Shown here in pieces: positions 1-10,324 of a stretch of 64,000 nt of DNA (positions are counted from its first letter, which is position 1; every line of letters begins with the position of its first letter). A program made the position numbers and the translations under genes. Source of the DNA: Actinomycetota bacterium (lineage in GTDB: Bacteria > Actinomycetota > Actinomycetes > Streptosporangiales > Streptosporangiaceae); contig PMSU01000036.1 in assembly GCA_003168255.1 (NCBI GenBank), forward strand, positions 124,001-188,000, written 5' to 3'. Under the pieces are notes generated by a model. The model saw only the letters and a program-made list of their open reading frames with translations, made no database searches and was not told the origin of the DNA.

Positions 1-336
1 CTCGGCGCGCTCCAGGTCGACACCGAAGTCAACGGTGTCATCGGTCACGTCGCCTGCTTCCAGGCTCGTGGTTCCTGTCAGCGTCCGCAGCCGGCGATGG
101 CACTCATTGCGCGCCACGGCGTACAGCCATGGCTTGAGGAGGTCTCGATCGCGAAGGCCCGCGAGCTTAGTCGCGGCGACGATGAATGTGTCCTGGACGG
201 CGTCGGAGGCGTCGGCACGCTCGGTGAGCAGCGACGCGCAGAAACCGTGCAGCGGCGCTGCGTACCGGTCGTACGCCGCCGCGAGTCCGTCCGGGTCGCC
301 CGCCACGACGGCGGCGACCATCTCGCTGTCGCGCAT
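1..336 (-). CDS. ECF-type RNA polymerase sigma factor, 3' end cut by window edge
   Basis: The minus strand reads openly from an ATG at 336 to the window edge, so only the first 112 residues are present. They carry a region-2-like pattern: a YDRYAAPLHGF helix followed by ERADASDAVQDTF, WLYAVARNECHRR and a linker. This order (acidic DAVQDTF, then aromatic WLYAVARN) is that of sigma-70 region 2 in actinobacterial ECF sigma factors. Region 4 lies outside the window, so the subgroup and any anti-sigma partner cannot be named. Confidence 0.8.
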   Translation of the reverse strand, partial: MRDSEMVAAVVAGDPDGLAAAYDRYAAPLHGFCASLLTERADASDAVQDTFIVAATKLAGLRDRDLLKPWLYAVARNECHRRLRTLTGTTSLEAGDVTDDTVDFGVDLERAE

Positions 337-754
337 GTGCCCACCTTAGGGGCCCCAATGGGCTGCCGAGCAGGCGAGCATACCACTGTCCCCGCCGGAC
401 GGCACCTGCGGCGCTGCCGCGCCGAAGGTGCCGTCCCCCGTTGGCGGGGAGAGCCGCACAGCGGCCTGACTCCGTGTCATAGGCAATCGCGTGGTCGTTA
501 TCTTTCGAGTAAGGATCGATTGAGCGGCCATCGAGCCAAAGGTCAGCCAGGCGCCACCGTCGCGGCGAGCGCGGCAGCCAGGCCGCGCCGGAAAGCAGCT
601 CCCGGCGCTCGGCCGGCGGCACCAGCCGCAGCACGCGCTCGATCAGCTTGCCTGGACCGGTTGCAGCGCGGGCGCCGCCGATCGGCCGAATGTAGCAAAG
701 CTCAGGTGCGATTCCTGAGGCCGAGCGCGCTACCGGCGAGCGACGCTCACCTGC
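337..754. other. intergenic stretch, possible decayed gene on minus strand
   Basis: No convincing intact gene. The minus strand between about 640 and 380 reads as a plausible protein segment (a LIERVLRLVPPAERREL-like stretch) that then runs into sequence antisense to the neighbouring sigma gene. This looks like a remnant, but no family can be recognised. Confidence 0.3.
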
Positions 755-913
755 GTGTGGGCACTACAACCCGAACGTGTCGTGCTGGAGTTTGAGCCGG
801 GAGACCCGATCCAGGGGCGCCTGCTCGACAGCTCGGGCACGCCTCATGACTTCTATGGCTGGCTCGAGCTCTGCGCGGAGCTCGAGCGGGCCTGGCGCCG
901 CGCCGACTGGTGA
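755..913 (+). CDS. small conserved-looking protein (52 aa)
   Basis: GTG start and TGA stop give 52 residues. The core reads VVLEFEPGDPIQGRL, then a short polar turn, then FYGWLELCAELERAW. Short actinobacterial proteins with an I/V-x-F-E-P-G-x-P-I-x-G-x-V strand pair followed by F-x-GWLEL-x-x-x-LE are familiar, and this resembles them. Function is unknown. Against it: no strong ribosome binding site (only GGCGAG-like bases about 15 nt upstream) and no coupled neighbour. Confidence 0.5.
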   Translation: MWALQPERVVLEFEPGDPIQGRLLDSSGTPHDFYGWLELCAELERAWRRADW

Positions 914-914
914 C

Positions 915-1196
915 TTACCTGGAAGCCGCCGCCCGCCCGATCATGGCCTGCCATCGCTTCAGCACCCGCGGCTCGCGCGGCTCGCGCGGCTCGTGGTGCC
1001 GCATCTCGCGCCGGTTGAGGGCGTAGGCCCAGGTGCGCGCCCGCGCCCGCGCCTCGGCATGAACATGCGCGTGGTTGGCGGCGGCGTCGCCATCAAGGCC
1101 GAACGTGTCGGCTACCCAGTCCACCATGACCCGGTGGAGCCTGTGAATCGTCTGTCCCGGCATGAACGTCAGCTCCCCTGAGGCGATGGCGTACAT
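915..1196 (-). CDS. hypothetical protein divergent from a TetR gene
   Basis: ATG at 1196 opens a 93-aa frame. It has an N-terminal region rich in hydrophobic and aromatic residues (FMPGQTIHRLHRVMVDWVADTF) and a basic C-terminus containing a REPREPR repeat. No family is recognised. The start lies inside the first of three GTAC-type operators shared with the divergent TetR gene, so if real it would be a natural target of that regulator. A longer start at 1259 would run over the operators and is less likely. Confidence 0.4.
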   Translation of the reverse strand: MYAIASGELTFMPGQTIHRLHRVMVDWVADTFGLDGDAAANHAHVHAEARARARTWAYALNRREMRHHEPREPREPRVLKRWQAMIGRAAASR

Positions 1197-1245
1197 TGTA
1201 CCTATTGAGCGTACGCTGTACCACACAAAGAGTACAGTGTACTCT
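1191..1245. promoter_or_regulatory. triple GTAC-NNN-GTAC operator, probable TetR binding array
   Basis: Three inverted repeats of the form GTAC-N3-GTAC begin at 1191, 1211 and 1232, so their centres are 20 and 21 bp apart (two helical turns). The last sits inside a 17-bp near-perfect palindrome at 1229-1245 with 8-bp arms AGAGTACA/TGTACTCT. The array lies between divergent starts at 1196 and 1253, which is what a self-regulating TetR protein would use. Confidence 0.7.
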
Positions 1246-1252
1246 ATCTTGG

Positions 1253-2014
1253 GTGTCAAGATCGGCCGACAGCGGCCCCATCTGGGCCCGGCCCGAGCCA
1301 GCCGCGCGACGTCCCCGCTTCAGCCGGGACCAGATCGCGTTGGTGGCGCTCGCCATCGCCGACGCCGAGGGCTTCGCGGCGGTATCGATGCGACGCGTTG
1401 CCGCCGAGCTTGGCTCGGGAACCATGAGCCTCTACCGCTACATCGACGCGAAGGGCGATCTTGTCGCGCTGATGGATGACGCGCTCATGGCCGAGGCGCT
1501 GGTGCCCGACGGCGAGCTGCCCGCCGACTGGCGTGCCGCGCTTGCCATGGTCGCTCGCGGCACCCGGGCGACCTACCTGCGCCACCGGTGGGCCGTGCAC
1601 GCGCTGCAAGGCGAGGCGGGGGCAGGCAAGAGCGCGCCGATGGGCCCGAACGGCCTGCGCCACTTCGAGCAGTCGCTGGCCGCGGTCGCCGGCGCGCCGT
1701 TCGACACCCGCGGCAAGCTCGACCTGCTGACCATCGTGGACGACTACGTGTTCGGTCACGTGCTGCGCGCCGCCGAATTGCAGGCCCGGTCACGCGCGCA
1801 GCCCGATCCCGGCGAGATCGACGCGATCATGAAGTTCGTCGAGGATCAGCTTCGATCCGGGCGCTTCCCGCAGCTCCAGGCCCTGTCCGACGACCCGGCC
1901 GCGCGCTCGGTGACCGACGAGGCCCAGCTCGAGCAGCGCTTCGAGCTGGGGTTGCAGGCGCTCATCGACGGCGCCTTCCGGGCATGGGCCTACCCGGCGG
2001 CGGGGATCAATTAA
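1253..2014 (+). CDS. TetR family transcriptional regulator
   Basis: A 253-aa protein. Residues around 25-70 form the TetR DNA-binding domain (ALAIADAEGFAAVSMRRVAAEL, then MSLYRYIDAKGDL). The remainder is a helical ligand domain resembling the TetR_C family with tetracycline-repressor-like spacing. I chose GTG 1253 rather than the upstream TTG 1196, because 1196 would translate through the operator array; with no Shine-Dalgarno sequence and a promoter-like palindrome only 8 bp upstream, a leaderless transcript is plausible. It probably represses itself and the divergent gene. Confidence 0.88.
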   Translation: MSRSADSGPIWARPEPAARRPRFSRDQIALVALAIADAEGFAAVSMRRVAAELGSGTMSLYRYIDAKGDLVALMDDALMAEALVPDGELPADWRAALAMVARGTRATYLRHRWAVHALQGEAGAGKSAPMGPNGLRHFEQSLAAVAGAPFDTRGKLDLLTIVDDYVFGHVLRAAELQARSRAQPDPGEIDAIMKFVEDQLRSGRFPQLQALSDDPAARSVTDEAQLEQRFELGLQALIDGAFRAWAYPAAGIN

Positions 2015-2083
2015 TTTACCGAACGGTGCACAGCATCCCTGATGGCCGACCAGAAAGTCACCGCCCGCTCGTAGAATCGCCGG

Positions 2084-3957
<1,874 letters not shown>

Positions 3958-3961
<4 letters not shown>

Positions 3962-5343
3962 CTCGCATCGAGGTCGCGGAGCGCCTCCTCGATCGCGCGA
4001 TGGAAGGTCGGGAACGCGTAGATCATGCTCCGCAGCCTGGCGACCGGCACCTCACCATGGACCGCGACCGCCAGAGCACCCAGCACCTCACCACCCACAG
4101 GTCCGGCCGATGTGGCGCCGATCAGGACTGCCCGTTCGGCATCTTCGACAATCTTGATAAAGCCGTCGTTGCCGGCCTTGTGAATCCAGCCGCGGGTCGA
4201 CGTGGGTAGCTGTGTGATGCCGGTGCGTACCCGAAGCCCCTGCTCGCGGGCCATAGCCTCGGTGAGCCCGACGCAGCCGATCTCCGGGTCGGTGAAGGTG
4301 ACCCGCGGCGCGGCACGGTAATCGGCGGCCGGCCCAGGCTCGCCGAGGATGTCGCGGACGGCGATGTCCGCCTGGTACATGGACATGTGAGTGAAAGCGC
4401 CCTTGCCGGTGATGTCGCCGATGGCCCACACCCGGTCGGCAGCCCGCATCCTGTCGTCCACGCTGATCGTCCGGGCGCTCTCGTCCAGGCCGACCGCGCC
4501 GATGCCGAGCCCGGCGATGTTGTTGCGGCGCCCGGTTGCCACCAACAGCCGGTCGGCGCTGACGCTCTCGCCGCCGAGTTCGACTGTGAAATTCGTGCCG
4601 TCATGGCTGACCCGCCGGGCGCCGACGCCGACCTGAACCGTGATTCCCTCGGCCGTGAAGACCTTCTCGATCAGCTCACCGGACTCTGGCTCCTCCAGCG
4701 ACAGCAGCCTGGGCTGCGCCTCGACCACGGTGACCTTGGCACCGAAGCGCGCGAAGACCTGTGCAAGCTCGGCGCCGATGGCGCCGCCGCCTAGCACGAT
4801 CAGCGAACCGGGGACCTGCTCGGCCTCCATCGCCTCACGGTTGGTCCAGTAGGGGGTGCCCGCCAGCCCGTCGATGGGCGGGATGGCCGGATCGGTACCC
4901 GTGTTGATCACGATGCCCCGGCTGGCGCGCAGCAGCCGCGGCTCGCGCTGGCCGTCCAGGCTGTCTACGGTCACCTCGCCGGCGGCGGTGATGCGGCCCC
5001 GGCCGCGGACGAAGATCCCGCCCTGGCCTTCGAACCGCTCTACCGCGGCCTTGTCGTTCCAGTTGTCCGTGGCCTCTTTCCTGATCCGCTCGGCAACCGG
5101 CGCCCAGTCGCTGGTCACCTGGGCGGTTCCCGCCATGCCGGGGATCCGGCGGCCCTCGGCGAGCAGGTTCGCGGCCCGGATCATCATCTTGGACGGAATG
5201 CACCCGTAATAAGGACACTCGCCACCGACCAGCCTGGCCTCGACGCCGACCACGGTGAGACCGGCCTGCGCCAGCCTGCCCGCGGCGGACTCACCGCCTG
5301 GCCCCATCCCGATCACGACGACGTCCGCTTGCTCGGCGTCCAT
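3958..5343 (-). CDS. FAD/NAD(P)-dependent disulfide reductase family oxidoreductase
   Basis: A 461-aa flavoprotein of the dihydrolipoamide dehydrogenase/mercuric reductase superfamily. Features: FAD Rossmann motif GMGPGG (12-17), redox pair C43-x4-C48 in [16 protein letters not shown](P)-binding [10 protein letters not shown] near 175, second FAD motif ATGRRNN...AIGDIT, and a dimerisation domain. The usual C-terminal His-x4-Glu is present as FHRAIEE. Substrate cannot be told; lipoamide, mycothione or a quinone are options. ATG 5343 was chosen because a purine-rich SD (GAGGGGGGG) lies 6 bp upstream; an earlier start at 5400 lacks one. Confidence 0.9.
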
Positions 5344-5576
5344 CTGTGCCCCCCCTCGCAGATCCGGTGTGGCCGCGCTCCGCGTAGGCCGCCAATTCAT
5401 TCTGGCCGGCTCATAATCACGAAGAGTCAGGCGGGTAGGGACAGAGACAACTCTTCGCGATCAAGCAGTGACCGGAGGGAAAAGGTGCTTGGGGACGGCC
5501 TGTCGGGCAAAGTAGGCTGACCTGCCAGGGCTCCTCGGGCGCGCGGCCCGCGGCCCTGTCGGTGAGGCGGTTCTGA
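5344..5576. promoter_or_regulatory. divergent promoter region with two small hairpins
   Basis: Region between the divergent flavoprotein and ABC transporter genes. CAAGCA (5462) pairs with TGCTTG (5486) around a purine-rich loop, and a second GCCT/AGGC hairpin follows. It could be leader RNA of the transporter operon, but it matches no riboswitch consensus I know. Confidence 0.25.
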
Positions 5577-6428
5577 ATGCGACCCACTGTGCTTGCGGCT
5601 GCCCTGGCAGCCGCCCTCGCGACGGTGACCACCGGACTGGCGGGCTGCGCAAGCACCGCCAGCACCGCGGCCATCAGCTGCTCCCGCTCGTCCATTCAGG
5701 CGAGCCTCTACCAGAAGGGCGTGCTGACCGTCGCCACGGACAAGCCCGCCTATCCGCCCTGGTTCGAGGACAACAACCCGGCCAACGGCAAGGGGTACGA
5801 GAGCGCCGTCGCCTACGCGGTCGCGGCCCAGCTGGGCTTCAAGCGCTCGCAGGTGCACTGGGCCTATGAGCCGTTCAACGACGCCTACGCCCCGGGTCCC
5901 AAGAAGTTCGACTTCGACATCAACGAGGTCTCCTACACGCCGCAGCGGGCGACGGCGGTGACCTTCTCGACGAGCTACTACGACGTGCAGCAGGCGCTCG
6001 TGTCGCTGAAGAACAGCCCGATCGCGACCCGCCATACGCCGGCCGAGCTGAAAGGCTACGTCTACGGCGACCAGGTCGGGACCACCAGCCTGGCCTTCAT
6101 CAACAGCGCGATTCAGCCGACGCCGACGCCCAAGGTGTTCGAGACGCTGAACGACGTGAAGCAGGCCCTTCAGACCCACCAGATCGCCGCCCTCGTCACC
6201 GATACGCCGACTGCCCAGTACATCTCCTCCTCGGAGATCACCGGCTCGGTCATGGTGGCCCAGTTCCCGAGCACCGGCGAGCACTACGGCCTGCTGTTCC
6301 ACAAGGGCAATCCGCTCGCGGCCTGCGCCGACAAGGCACTGGCCACGCTGACGCGCAACGGGACACTGCGGGCGCTGCAAAAGCAGTACCTTCAGCTTTA
6401 CCTGAAGGTGCCGGTGATCAAGCCCTGA
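5577..6428 (+). CDS. amino-acid ABC transporter substrate-binding lipoprotein
   Basis: A 283-aa SBP_bac_3 type protein. The signal peptide ends in a lipobox (LAGC, Cys at 24), so the mature protein should be membrane-anchored. The core has the classical GlnH-like opening (GVLTVATDKPAYPPWFEDN), an EVSYTPQRATAVTFSTSYYDVQQAL segment and a closing HKGNPLAACADKALATL. First gene of a three-gene operon with permease and ATPase; polar amino-acid uptake is the likely role. Ligand cannot be fixed from sequence. Confidence 0.93.
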   Translation: MRPTVLAAALAAALATVTTGLAGCASTASTAAISCSRSSIQASLYQKGVLTVATDKPAYPPWFEDNNPANGKGYESAVAYAVAAQLGFKRSQVHWAYEPFNDAYAPGPKKFDFDINEVSYTPQRATAVTFSTSYYDVQQALVSLKNSPIATRHTPAELKGYVYGDQVGTTSLAFINSAIQPTPTPKVFETLNDVKQALQTHQIAALVTDTPTAQYISSSEITGSVMVAQFPSTGEHYGLLFHKGNPLAACADKALATLTRNGTLRALQKQYLQLYLKVPVIKP

Positions 6429-6514
6429 CAATCGACGACGGACGCGGCCCGCGGCTGCTTGGCGGCGGACGCGGAGACGGCGGACCCCTGGCGGGGCTTG
6501 GCTCCCGCAAGCGG

Positions 6515-7339
6515 ATGAGCACGCGCCGGGCGGTCATGCTGTCGACGGCCAGCACCGTCGTCGTGCTCGGGGCGCTCGCCGCCCTGTTCCTGCTCGCCCC
6601 CGGCAGCAGCGAGGTCCGGCACACCTTCTTCAGCCCGCACGACATGTGGCAGGCGCTGATCGGCGACCCGCGGCAGGGCTACTACTCGGTCGGCGAGGCG
6701 CTCTGGCTGAACATCCGGATGTTCCTCGCCGCGGAGGTGCTGATCCTCGCCCTCGCGCTGCTCATCGCGGTGATCCGCCAGTCCGCCGGGCCGGTGATGT
6801 TCCCGCTCCGCATGATCAGCACGATCTACGTGGACTTCTTCCGCGGAATTCCCCTCATCCTGGTCATCTTCGTGCTCGGCTTCGGGGTGCCCGCCCTGTC
6901 CCTGCGGTTCTTGTCGTCTCAGTCGGCCGCGGTCTACGGGGTCGCGGCGCTGGTCCTCTCCTACTCCGCCTATGTCTCCGAGGTGTACCGGGCGGGGCTG
7001 AACTCGGTCCACCAGAGCCAGGTGGCCGCCGCGCGATCACTCGGCCTTTCGCACTGGACGTCGCTGCGCCACGTGATCCTGCCGCAGGCCGTCCGGACGA
7101 TCATCCCGCCGCTGCTGAACGACTTCATCAGCCTCCAGAAGGACACGGCGCTGGTCGGGATCCTGGGCGCCATCGAGGCGAACAAGGCAGCGGAGCTGTA
7201 CAGCGACACCGTCTTCAACTACTCCGGCTATACGGTGGCCGCCATTGCATTCCTCATCCTGACGATCCCGCTGGCCCGTTTCACCGATCACCTGATCGCC
7301 AAGGACCGAAGGCTGAGGCTCGCCGGGGCTCCCACGTGA
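6515..7339 (+). CDS. amino-acid ABC transporter permease (HisM/GlnP type)
   Basis: A 274-aa inner-membrane permease with an N-terminal membrane anchor and a BPD_transp_1 domain of about five helices. The EAA loop reads AARSLGLSHWTSLRHVILPQA, as in polar amino-acid permeases, and DFFRGIPLILVIF is the typical pre-helix motif. It starts 86 bp after the binding protein and its TGA overlaps the GTG of the ATPase, so the three are co-translated. A single permease gene implies a homodimeric channel. Confidence 0.94.
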   Translation: MSTRRAVMLSTASTVVVLGALAALFLLAPGSSEVRHTFFSPHDMWQALIGDPRQGYYSVGEALWLNIRMFLAAEVLILALALLIAVIRQSAGPVMFPLRMISTIYVDFFRGIPLILVIFVLGFGVPALSLRFLSSQSAAVYGVAALVLSYSAYVSEVYRAGLNSVHQSQVAAARSLGLSHWTSLRHVILPQAVRTIIPPLLNDFISLQKDTALVGILGAIEANKAAELYSDTVFNYSGYTVAAIAFLILTIPLARFTDHLIAKDRRLRLAGAPT

Positions 7340-8139
7340 CCGGCCAGCTCGCCGGCACCGGCGGCGCCGACGAGGTGCCGCCCGCCGGGCACCCGTCCGA
7401 AGCGGTCCGCATCGAGGGGCTGCGCAAGTCGTTCGGCGCCAATCAGGTGCTGACCGGGATAGATCTGTCGCTTGCCGCCCACGAGGTGATCTGCCTGATC
7501 GGCGCATCCGGGTCGGGCAAGTCCACGCTGCTGCGCTGCGTCAACCTGCTCGAGCCCATCGATGAGGGGCGGATCTGGCTGTCCGGCCAGGAGATCACGG
7601 CGCCCGGCGTCGACGAGAACCTGGTGCGCAGGCACATCGGGATCGTCTTCCAGGCGTTCAACCTGTTCCCGCACATGACCGTGCTGCGCAACGTGACGCT
7701 CGCGCCGGTGAAGGTCCTGGGCACCTCGCGCCCGGATGCGGAGGAGGAGGCCAGGGAACTGCTGCGCCGCTTCGGCCTGCGCGACAAGGAGGCCGATTTC
7801 CCTGACCGGCTGTCCGGCGGCCAGCAGCAGCGGGTCGCGATCGTCCGCGCTCTGGCCATGCGGCCGCAGATCATGCTGCTCGACGAGGTGACCAGCGCGC
7901 TGGATCCCGAGCTGGTCGCCGAAGTGCTCGACGTCATCCGCGAGCTCGCCGCGGGCGGCATGACCATGCTGATCGCCACGCACGAGATGGGCTTCGCCCG
8001 CGACATCGCCCGCCGGGTGTGCTTCCTCGAAGAGGGCCAGATCGTCGAGGACGCGCCGCCAGCCGAGCTGTTCACCAATCCGCGGGACGAGCGCACCAAG
8101 CGCTTCCTGCGCCGCATCGTGGACGCCGGCCGTCTCTGA
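7336..8139 (+). CDS. amino-acid ABC transporter ATP-binding protein (GlnQ type)
   Basis: A 267-aa ATPase starting at a GTG that overlaps the permease stop (GTGA). Walker A GASGSGKST, Q-loop in VFQAFNLFPHMTV, signature LSGGQQQR, Walker B IMLLDEVTSALD and H-loop THE are all intact; the FQAFNLFPHMT string is diagnostic of the polar amino-acid subfamily. The N-terminal 25 residues are a variable extension before the AVRIEGLRKSFG start of the fold. Completes the uptake operon. Confidence 0.95.
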   Translation: MTGQLAGTGGADEVPPAGHPSEAVRIEGLRKSFGANQVLTGIDLSLAAHEVICLIGASGSGKSTLLRCVNLLEPIDEGRIWLSGQEITAPGVDENLVRRHIGIVFQAFNLFPHMTVLRNVTLAPVKVLGTSRPDAEEEARELLRRFGLRDKEADFPDRLSGGQQQRVAIVRALAMRPQIMLLDEVTSALDPELVAEVLDVIRELAAGGMTMLIATHEMGFARDIARRVCFLEEGQIVEDAPPAELFTNPRDERTKRFLRRIVDAGRL

Positions 8140-8186
8140 GCTGCGGCCCCGCGCAGTGATGCCGGGCGCAGCCTGCCGCGGCGGAC

Positions 8187-8534
8187 TCAGGAATAGCTGG
8201 TGACCAGCCGCGGCAGATAGGGCGCCTCCAGCCGGGACACCTCTTCGCCGGTCAGCACCACGTCCACGGCGGCGACCGCGTCGGCCAGGTGGCCCGGCCT
8301 GGTCGCCCCGACGATCGGCGCGGTCACCCCCGGCTTGCCGAGCAGCCACGCCAGGGCAACCCGGGCCGGCGGCACGCCACGGCGGTCAGCGATCGAACCG
8401 ACCACGTCAAAGTCGGCAGCGCGGTCGTCCTCGCGCAGCACCCACTGCTGCGACGCGGGATCGCCGTAGCTCATCATGCCCAGGCCGATCCTCGACACCT
8501 TCAGGCCCGACGAGCCCAGCCGCGCGTACTGCAT
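8187..8534 (-). pseudogene. aldo/keto reductase with internal in-frame deletion
   Basis: The 115-residue frame begins like a full aldo/keto reductase (MQYARLGSSGLKVSRIGLGM, then MSYGDP) and, after WVLRED, jumps directly to the C-terminal third (DFDVVGSIADRRGVPPARVALAWLL, APIVGATRPGHL). Family members are about 320 residues, so roughly 200 residues of the barrel, including the catalytic Tyr/Lys/His, are missing. The reading frame is kept, which is why it still looks like a gene. The start at 8534 fits the family N-terminus; 8546 is an alternative. A functional enzyme is very unlikely. Confidence 0.8.
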
Positions 8535-8910
8535 GTCAGCTCCCATCCGGTCCTGGCGTCAGCATGCCAGCTCTCTGGTGCACCGCGACACCGGTGACGA
8601 CCAGGACGATTCCCGCCGCGCCGAAGTTGACCCGCGGGCGCTTGGCTACGCCGTCTGCGCCATCGTCAGGGTAAGTCCGTGGAACCGGGATCTGCGAGCG
8701 ATCCCCGAGGTCGCGCGGGCAACCCCGGAAATCACCGAGTGCTACCGGATCACCGGCGAGGACTGCTATTTCATGAAGCTCTACCTGCGGTCGATCGATG
8801 ACCTCGAGCCGATCCTTGACACATTCACACCACATGGGCGCACCACAACATCGATCGTGCACTCGGCGCCGGTACCGCCACGGCAGCTACCGCTCGGCGA
8901 AGAAGGATAG
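8533..8910 (+). pseudogene. Lrp/AsnC regulator remnant lacking its DNA-binding domain
   Basis: From about 8627 the frame encodes a recognisable AsnC ligand-binding (RAM) domain: VDPRALGYAVCAIVRVSPWN, then IPEVARATPEITECYRITGEDCYFMKLYLRS and a C-terminal TTTSIVHSAPVPPR. The upstream part that should hold the winged helix is unrelated low-quality sequence overlapping the 5' end of the broken aldo/keto reductase. Either an N-terminally deleted pseudogene or, less likely, a stand-alone RAM protein from an internal start. Confidence 0.7.
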
Positions 8911-8917
8911 GCCGACC

Positions 8918-9706
8918 TCAGGCGGCCGACAGGCCGTCGATCCTGACAACCTCCTCGGGGCTGAGGGTGAAGGAGAACAGGTCGAGGTTTGCCGTGATCC
9001 GGCTGCGGTCGGCCGACTTCGGGATCACGGCTATGCCGTGCTGGACATGCCATCGCAGGACGACCTGGGCGGGCGTGACCCGGTGCACGGACGCGATCTC
9101 GCCGAGCACCCGACCGCGAAGGTTCGTGCCCTTGAGCGGGCTGTAGCCTTCTACAACGATCTTGCGCCGCCTGCTCTCCGCCAGCAGCCTGGCATCGTGG
9201 CGGGGCGGGCTCCACGGGATCTGGTTCACCGCCGGGGCTTCCCCGGTCGCGCCGATCAGCTCATCGAGCTGGCCGGTCCGGTAGTTGCTCACGCCCACCG
9301 CGCGGGCTAGCCCGCGATCCCTGGCCGCGAGCAGTTCCCGCCATACCTGCGGCAGCGCCTCACCACGCGGCGGCCAGTGCACCAGCCAGAGGTCGACGTA
9401 GTCGGTGCGCAGGGTGCGCAAGCTCGCGTCGATCGTGTCGCGTTCCCGGCCCACGCCGCCGGACGGCAGCTTGGTGGTAACGAAGACGTCCTTCCTGTCG
9501 ATCCCGCTGTCGCCGAGTGCGCGCCCTACTTCGGCCTCGTTGCCATACATCGTCGCGGTGTCGATGTGACGGTAACCCGCCTCCAGGGCGAAGCGGATGG
9601 CGTCATAGCCACGCTGACCGCGCAGTTGCCAGGTGCCGAAGCCGATCAGTGGCATTGCTACCCCTCCGGCCAGCGTGACGGTCGGCGGCTGTGGAATCTG
9701 TGTCAT
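8918..9706 (-). CDS. aldo/keto reductase
   Basis: A 262-aa intact NADPH-dependent reductase. The (beta/alpha)8 landmarks are present: GFGTWQ, the Asp-Tyr pair in YRHIDTATMYGNEAEVGRAL, Lys in VTTKLP, His in WLVHWPP, GVSNY, and the cofactor loop IPKSADRSRI. This fits the 2,5-diketogluconate reductase-like branch. ATG 9706 was chosen because it precedes the conserved start and leaves a clear divergent promoter region toward the PPOX gene. The adjacent broken paralogue belongs to another AKR subfamily, so this is not a duplicate of it. Confidence 0.92.
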   Translation of the reverse strand: MTQIPQPPTVTLAGGVAMPLIGFGTWQLRGQRGYDAIRFALEAGYRHIDTATMYGNEAEVGRALGDSGIDRKDVFVTTKLPSGGVGRERDTIDASLRTLRTDYVDLWLVHWPPRGEALPQVWRELLAARDRGLARAVGVSNYRTGQLDELIGATGEAPAVNQIPWSPPRHDARLLAESRRRKIVVEGYSPLKGTNLRGRVLGEIASVHRVTPAQVVLRWHVQHGIAVIPKSADRSRITANLDLFSFTLSPEEVVRIDGLSAA

Positions 9707-9819
9707 GCGGACAATCGTTCCCGCTGAGCCTGCTGTCACGCGAGGCCCGCGCCTACACTGCAGTCGCAAGATGAGAGCATGAGCGTTCGCCGCAGAGCTC
9801 ACGAACAGGGAGAGATGTC

Positions 9820-10221
9820 ATGCCGCTCGACGAGGACACGGTCCGCCTGGCAAAAGGCAAGAACCTGGCCACGGTAGTGACCCTGATGCCTGACGGGCAG
9901 CCGCAGGCGCTGCTCACCTGGGTGGACAGCGATGGCGAGTACGTGCTGGTGAACACCGAGCCGCAGCGGCAGCGGGCGAAGAACGTGGCGAGGGATTCGA
10001 GGATCACCGTGCTCATTCATTCCGATGACCCCTATGACTGGGCCGAGGTTCGCGGGCATGTCGTCGCCACCGTGACCGGCGAAGCGGCGCGGCAGCACAT
10101 AGACGAGCTCTCGCACAAGTACGTGGGCACGGACTACGGCAATCCGATCGGCCCGCAGGGCCGGGTAATACTCAAGATCGCCGCGGACAAGGTGAACACG
10201 CCGGCCACGCTCGGGCGTTAG
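9820..10221 (+). CDS. PPOX-class / F420-dependent split-barrel oxidoreductase
   Basis: A 133-aa single-domain split beta-barrel flavin or F420-binding protein. Landmarks: NLATVVTLMPDGQPQALLTWVD near the N-terminus, YVLVNTEPQRQRAKNVARDSRITVLI in the middle and a VRGHVVATVTG strand. Such actinobacterial proteins use F420 or FMN with unknown substrates. GGGAGAG lies upstream of the ATG. Divergent from the aldo/keto reductase, with 113 bp between them. Confidence 0.88.
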   Translation: MPLDEDTVRLAKGKNLATVVTLMPDGQPQALLTWVDSDGEYVLVNTEPQRQRAKNVARDSRITVLIHSDDPYDWAEVRGHVVATVTGEAARQHIDELSHKYVGTDYGNPIGPQGRVILKIAADKVNTPATLGR

Positions 10222-10324
10222 GCAGGGCGGTCATTCGCCTGGATTACATGAGGAGATCCGGTTCCGGACGGCATGACGGTCCTGATCGGCAGGCTGTACG
10301 CTCGGCCGAGCGAGGAGGCGCCGC

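Noticed and set aside
5462-5545. Riboswitch before the amino-acid transporter operon
   Set aside because: Two weak hairpins, but no match to SAM, glutamine, glycine or other conserved aptamer sequences that I can recognise.
5427-6431. Minus-strand frame opposite the substrate-binding protein
   Set aside because: Shadow frame; the plus strand has signal peptide, lipobox and a complete binding-protein fold.
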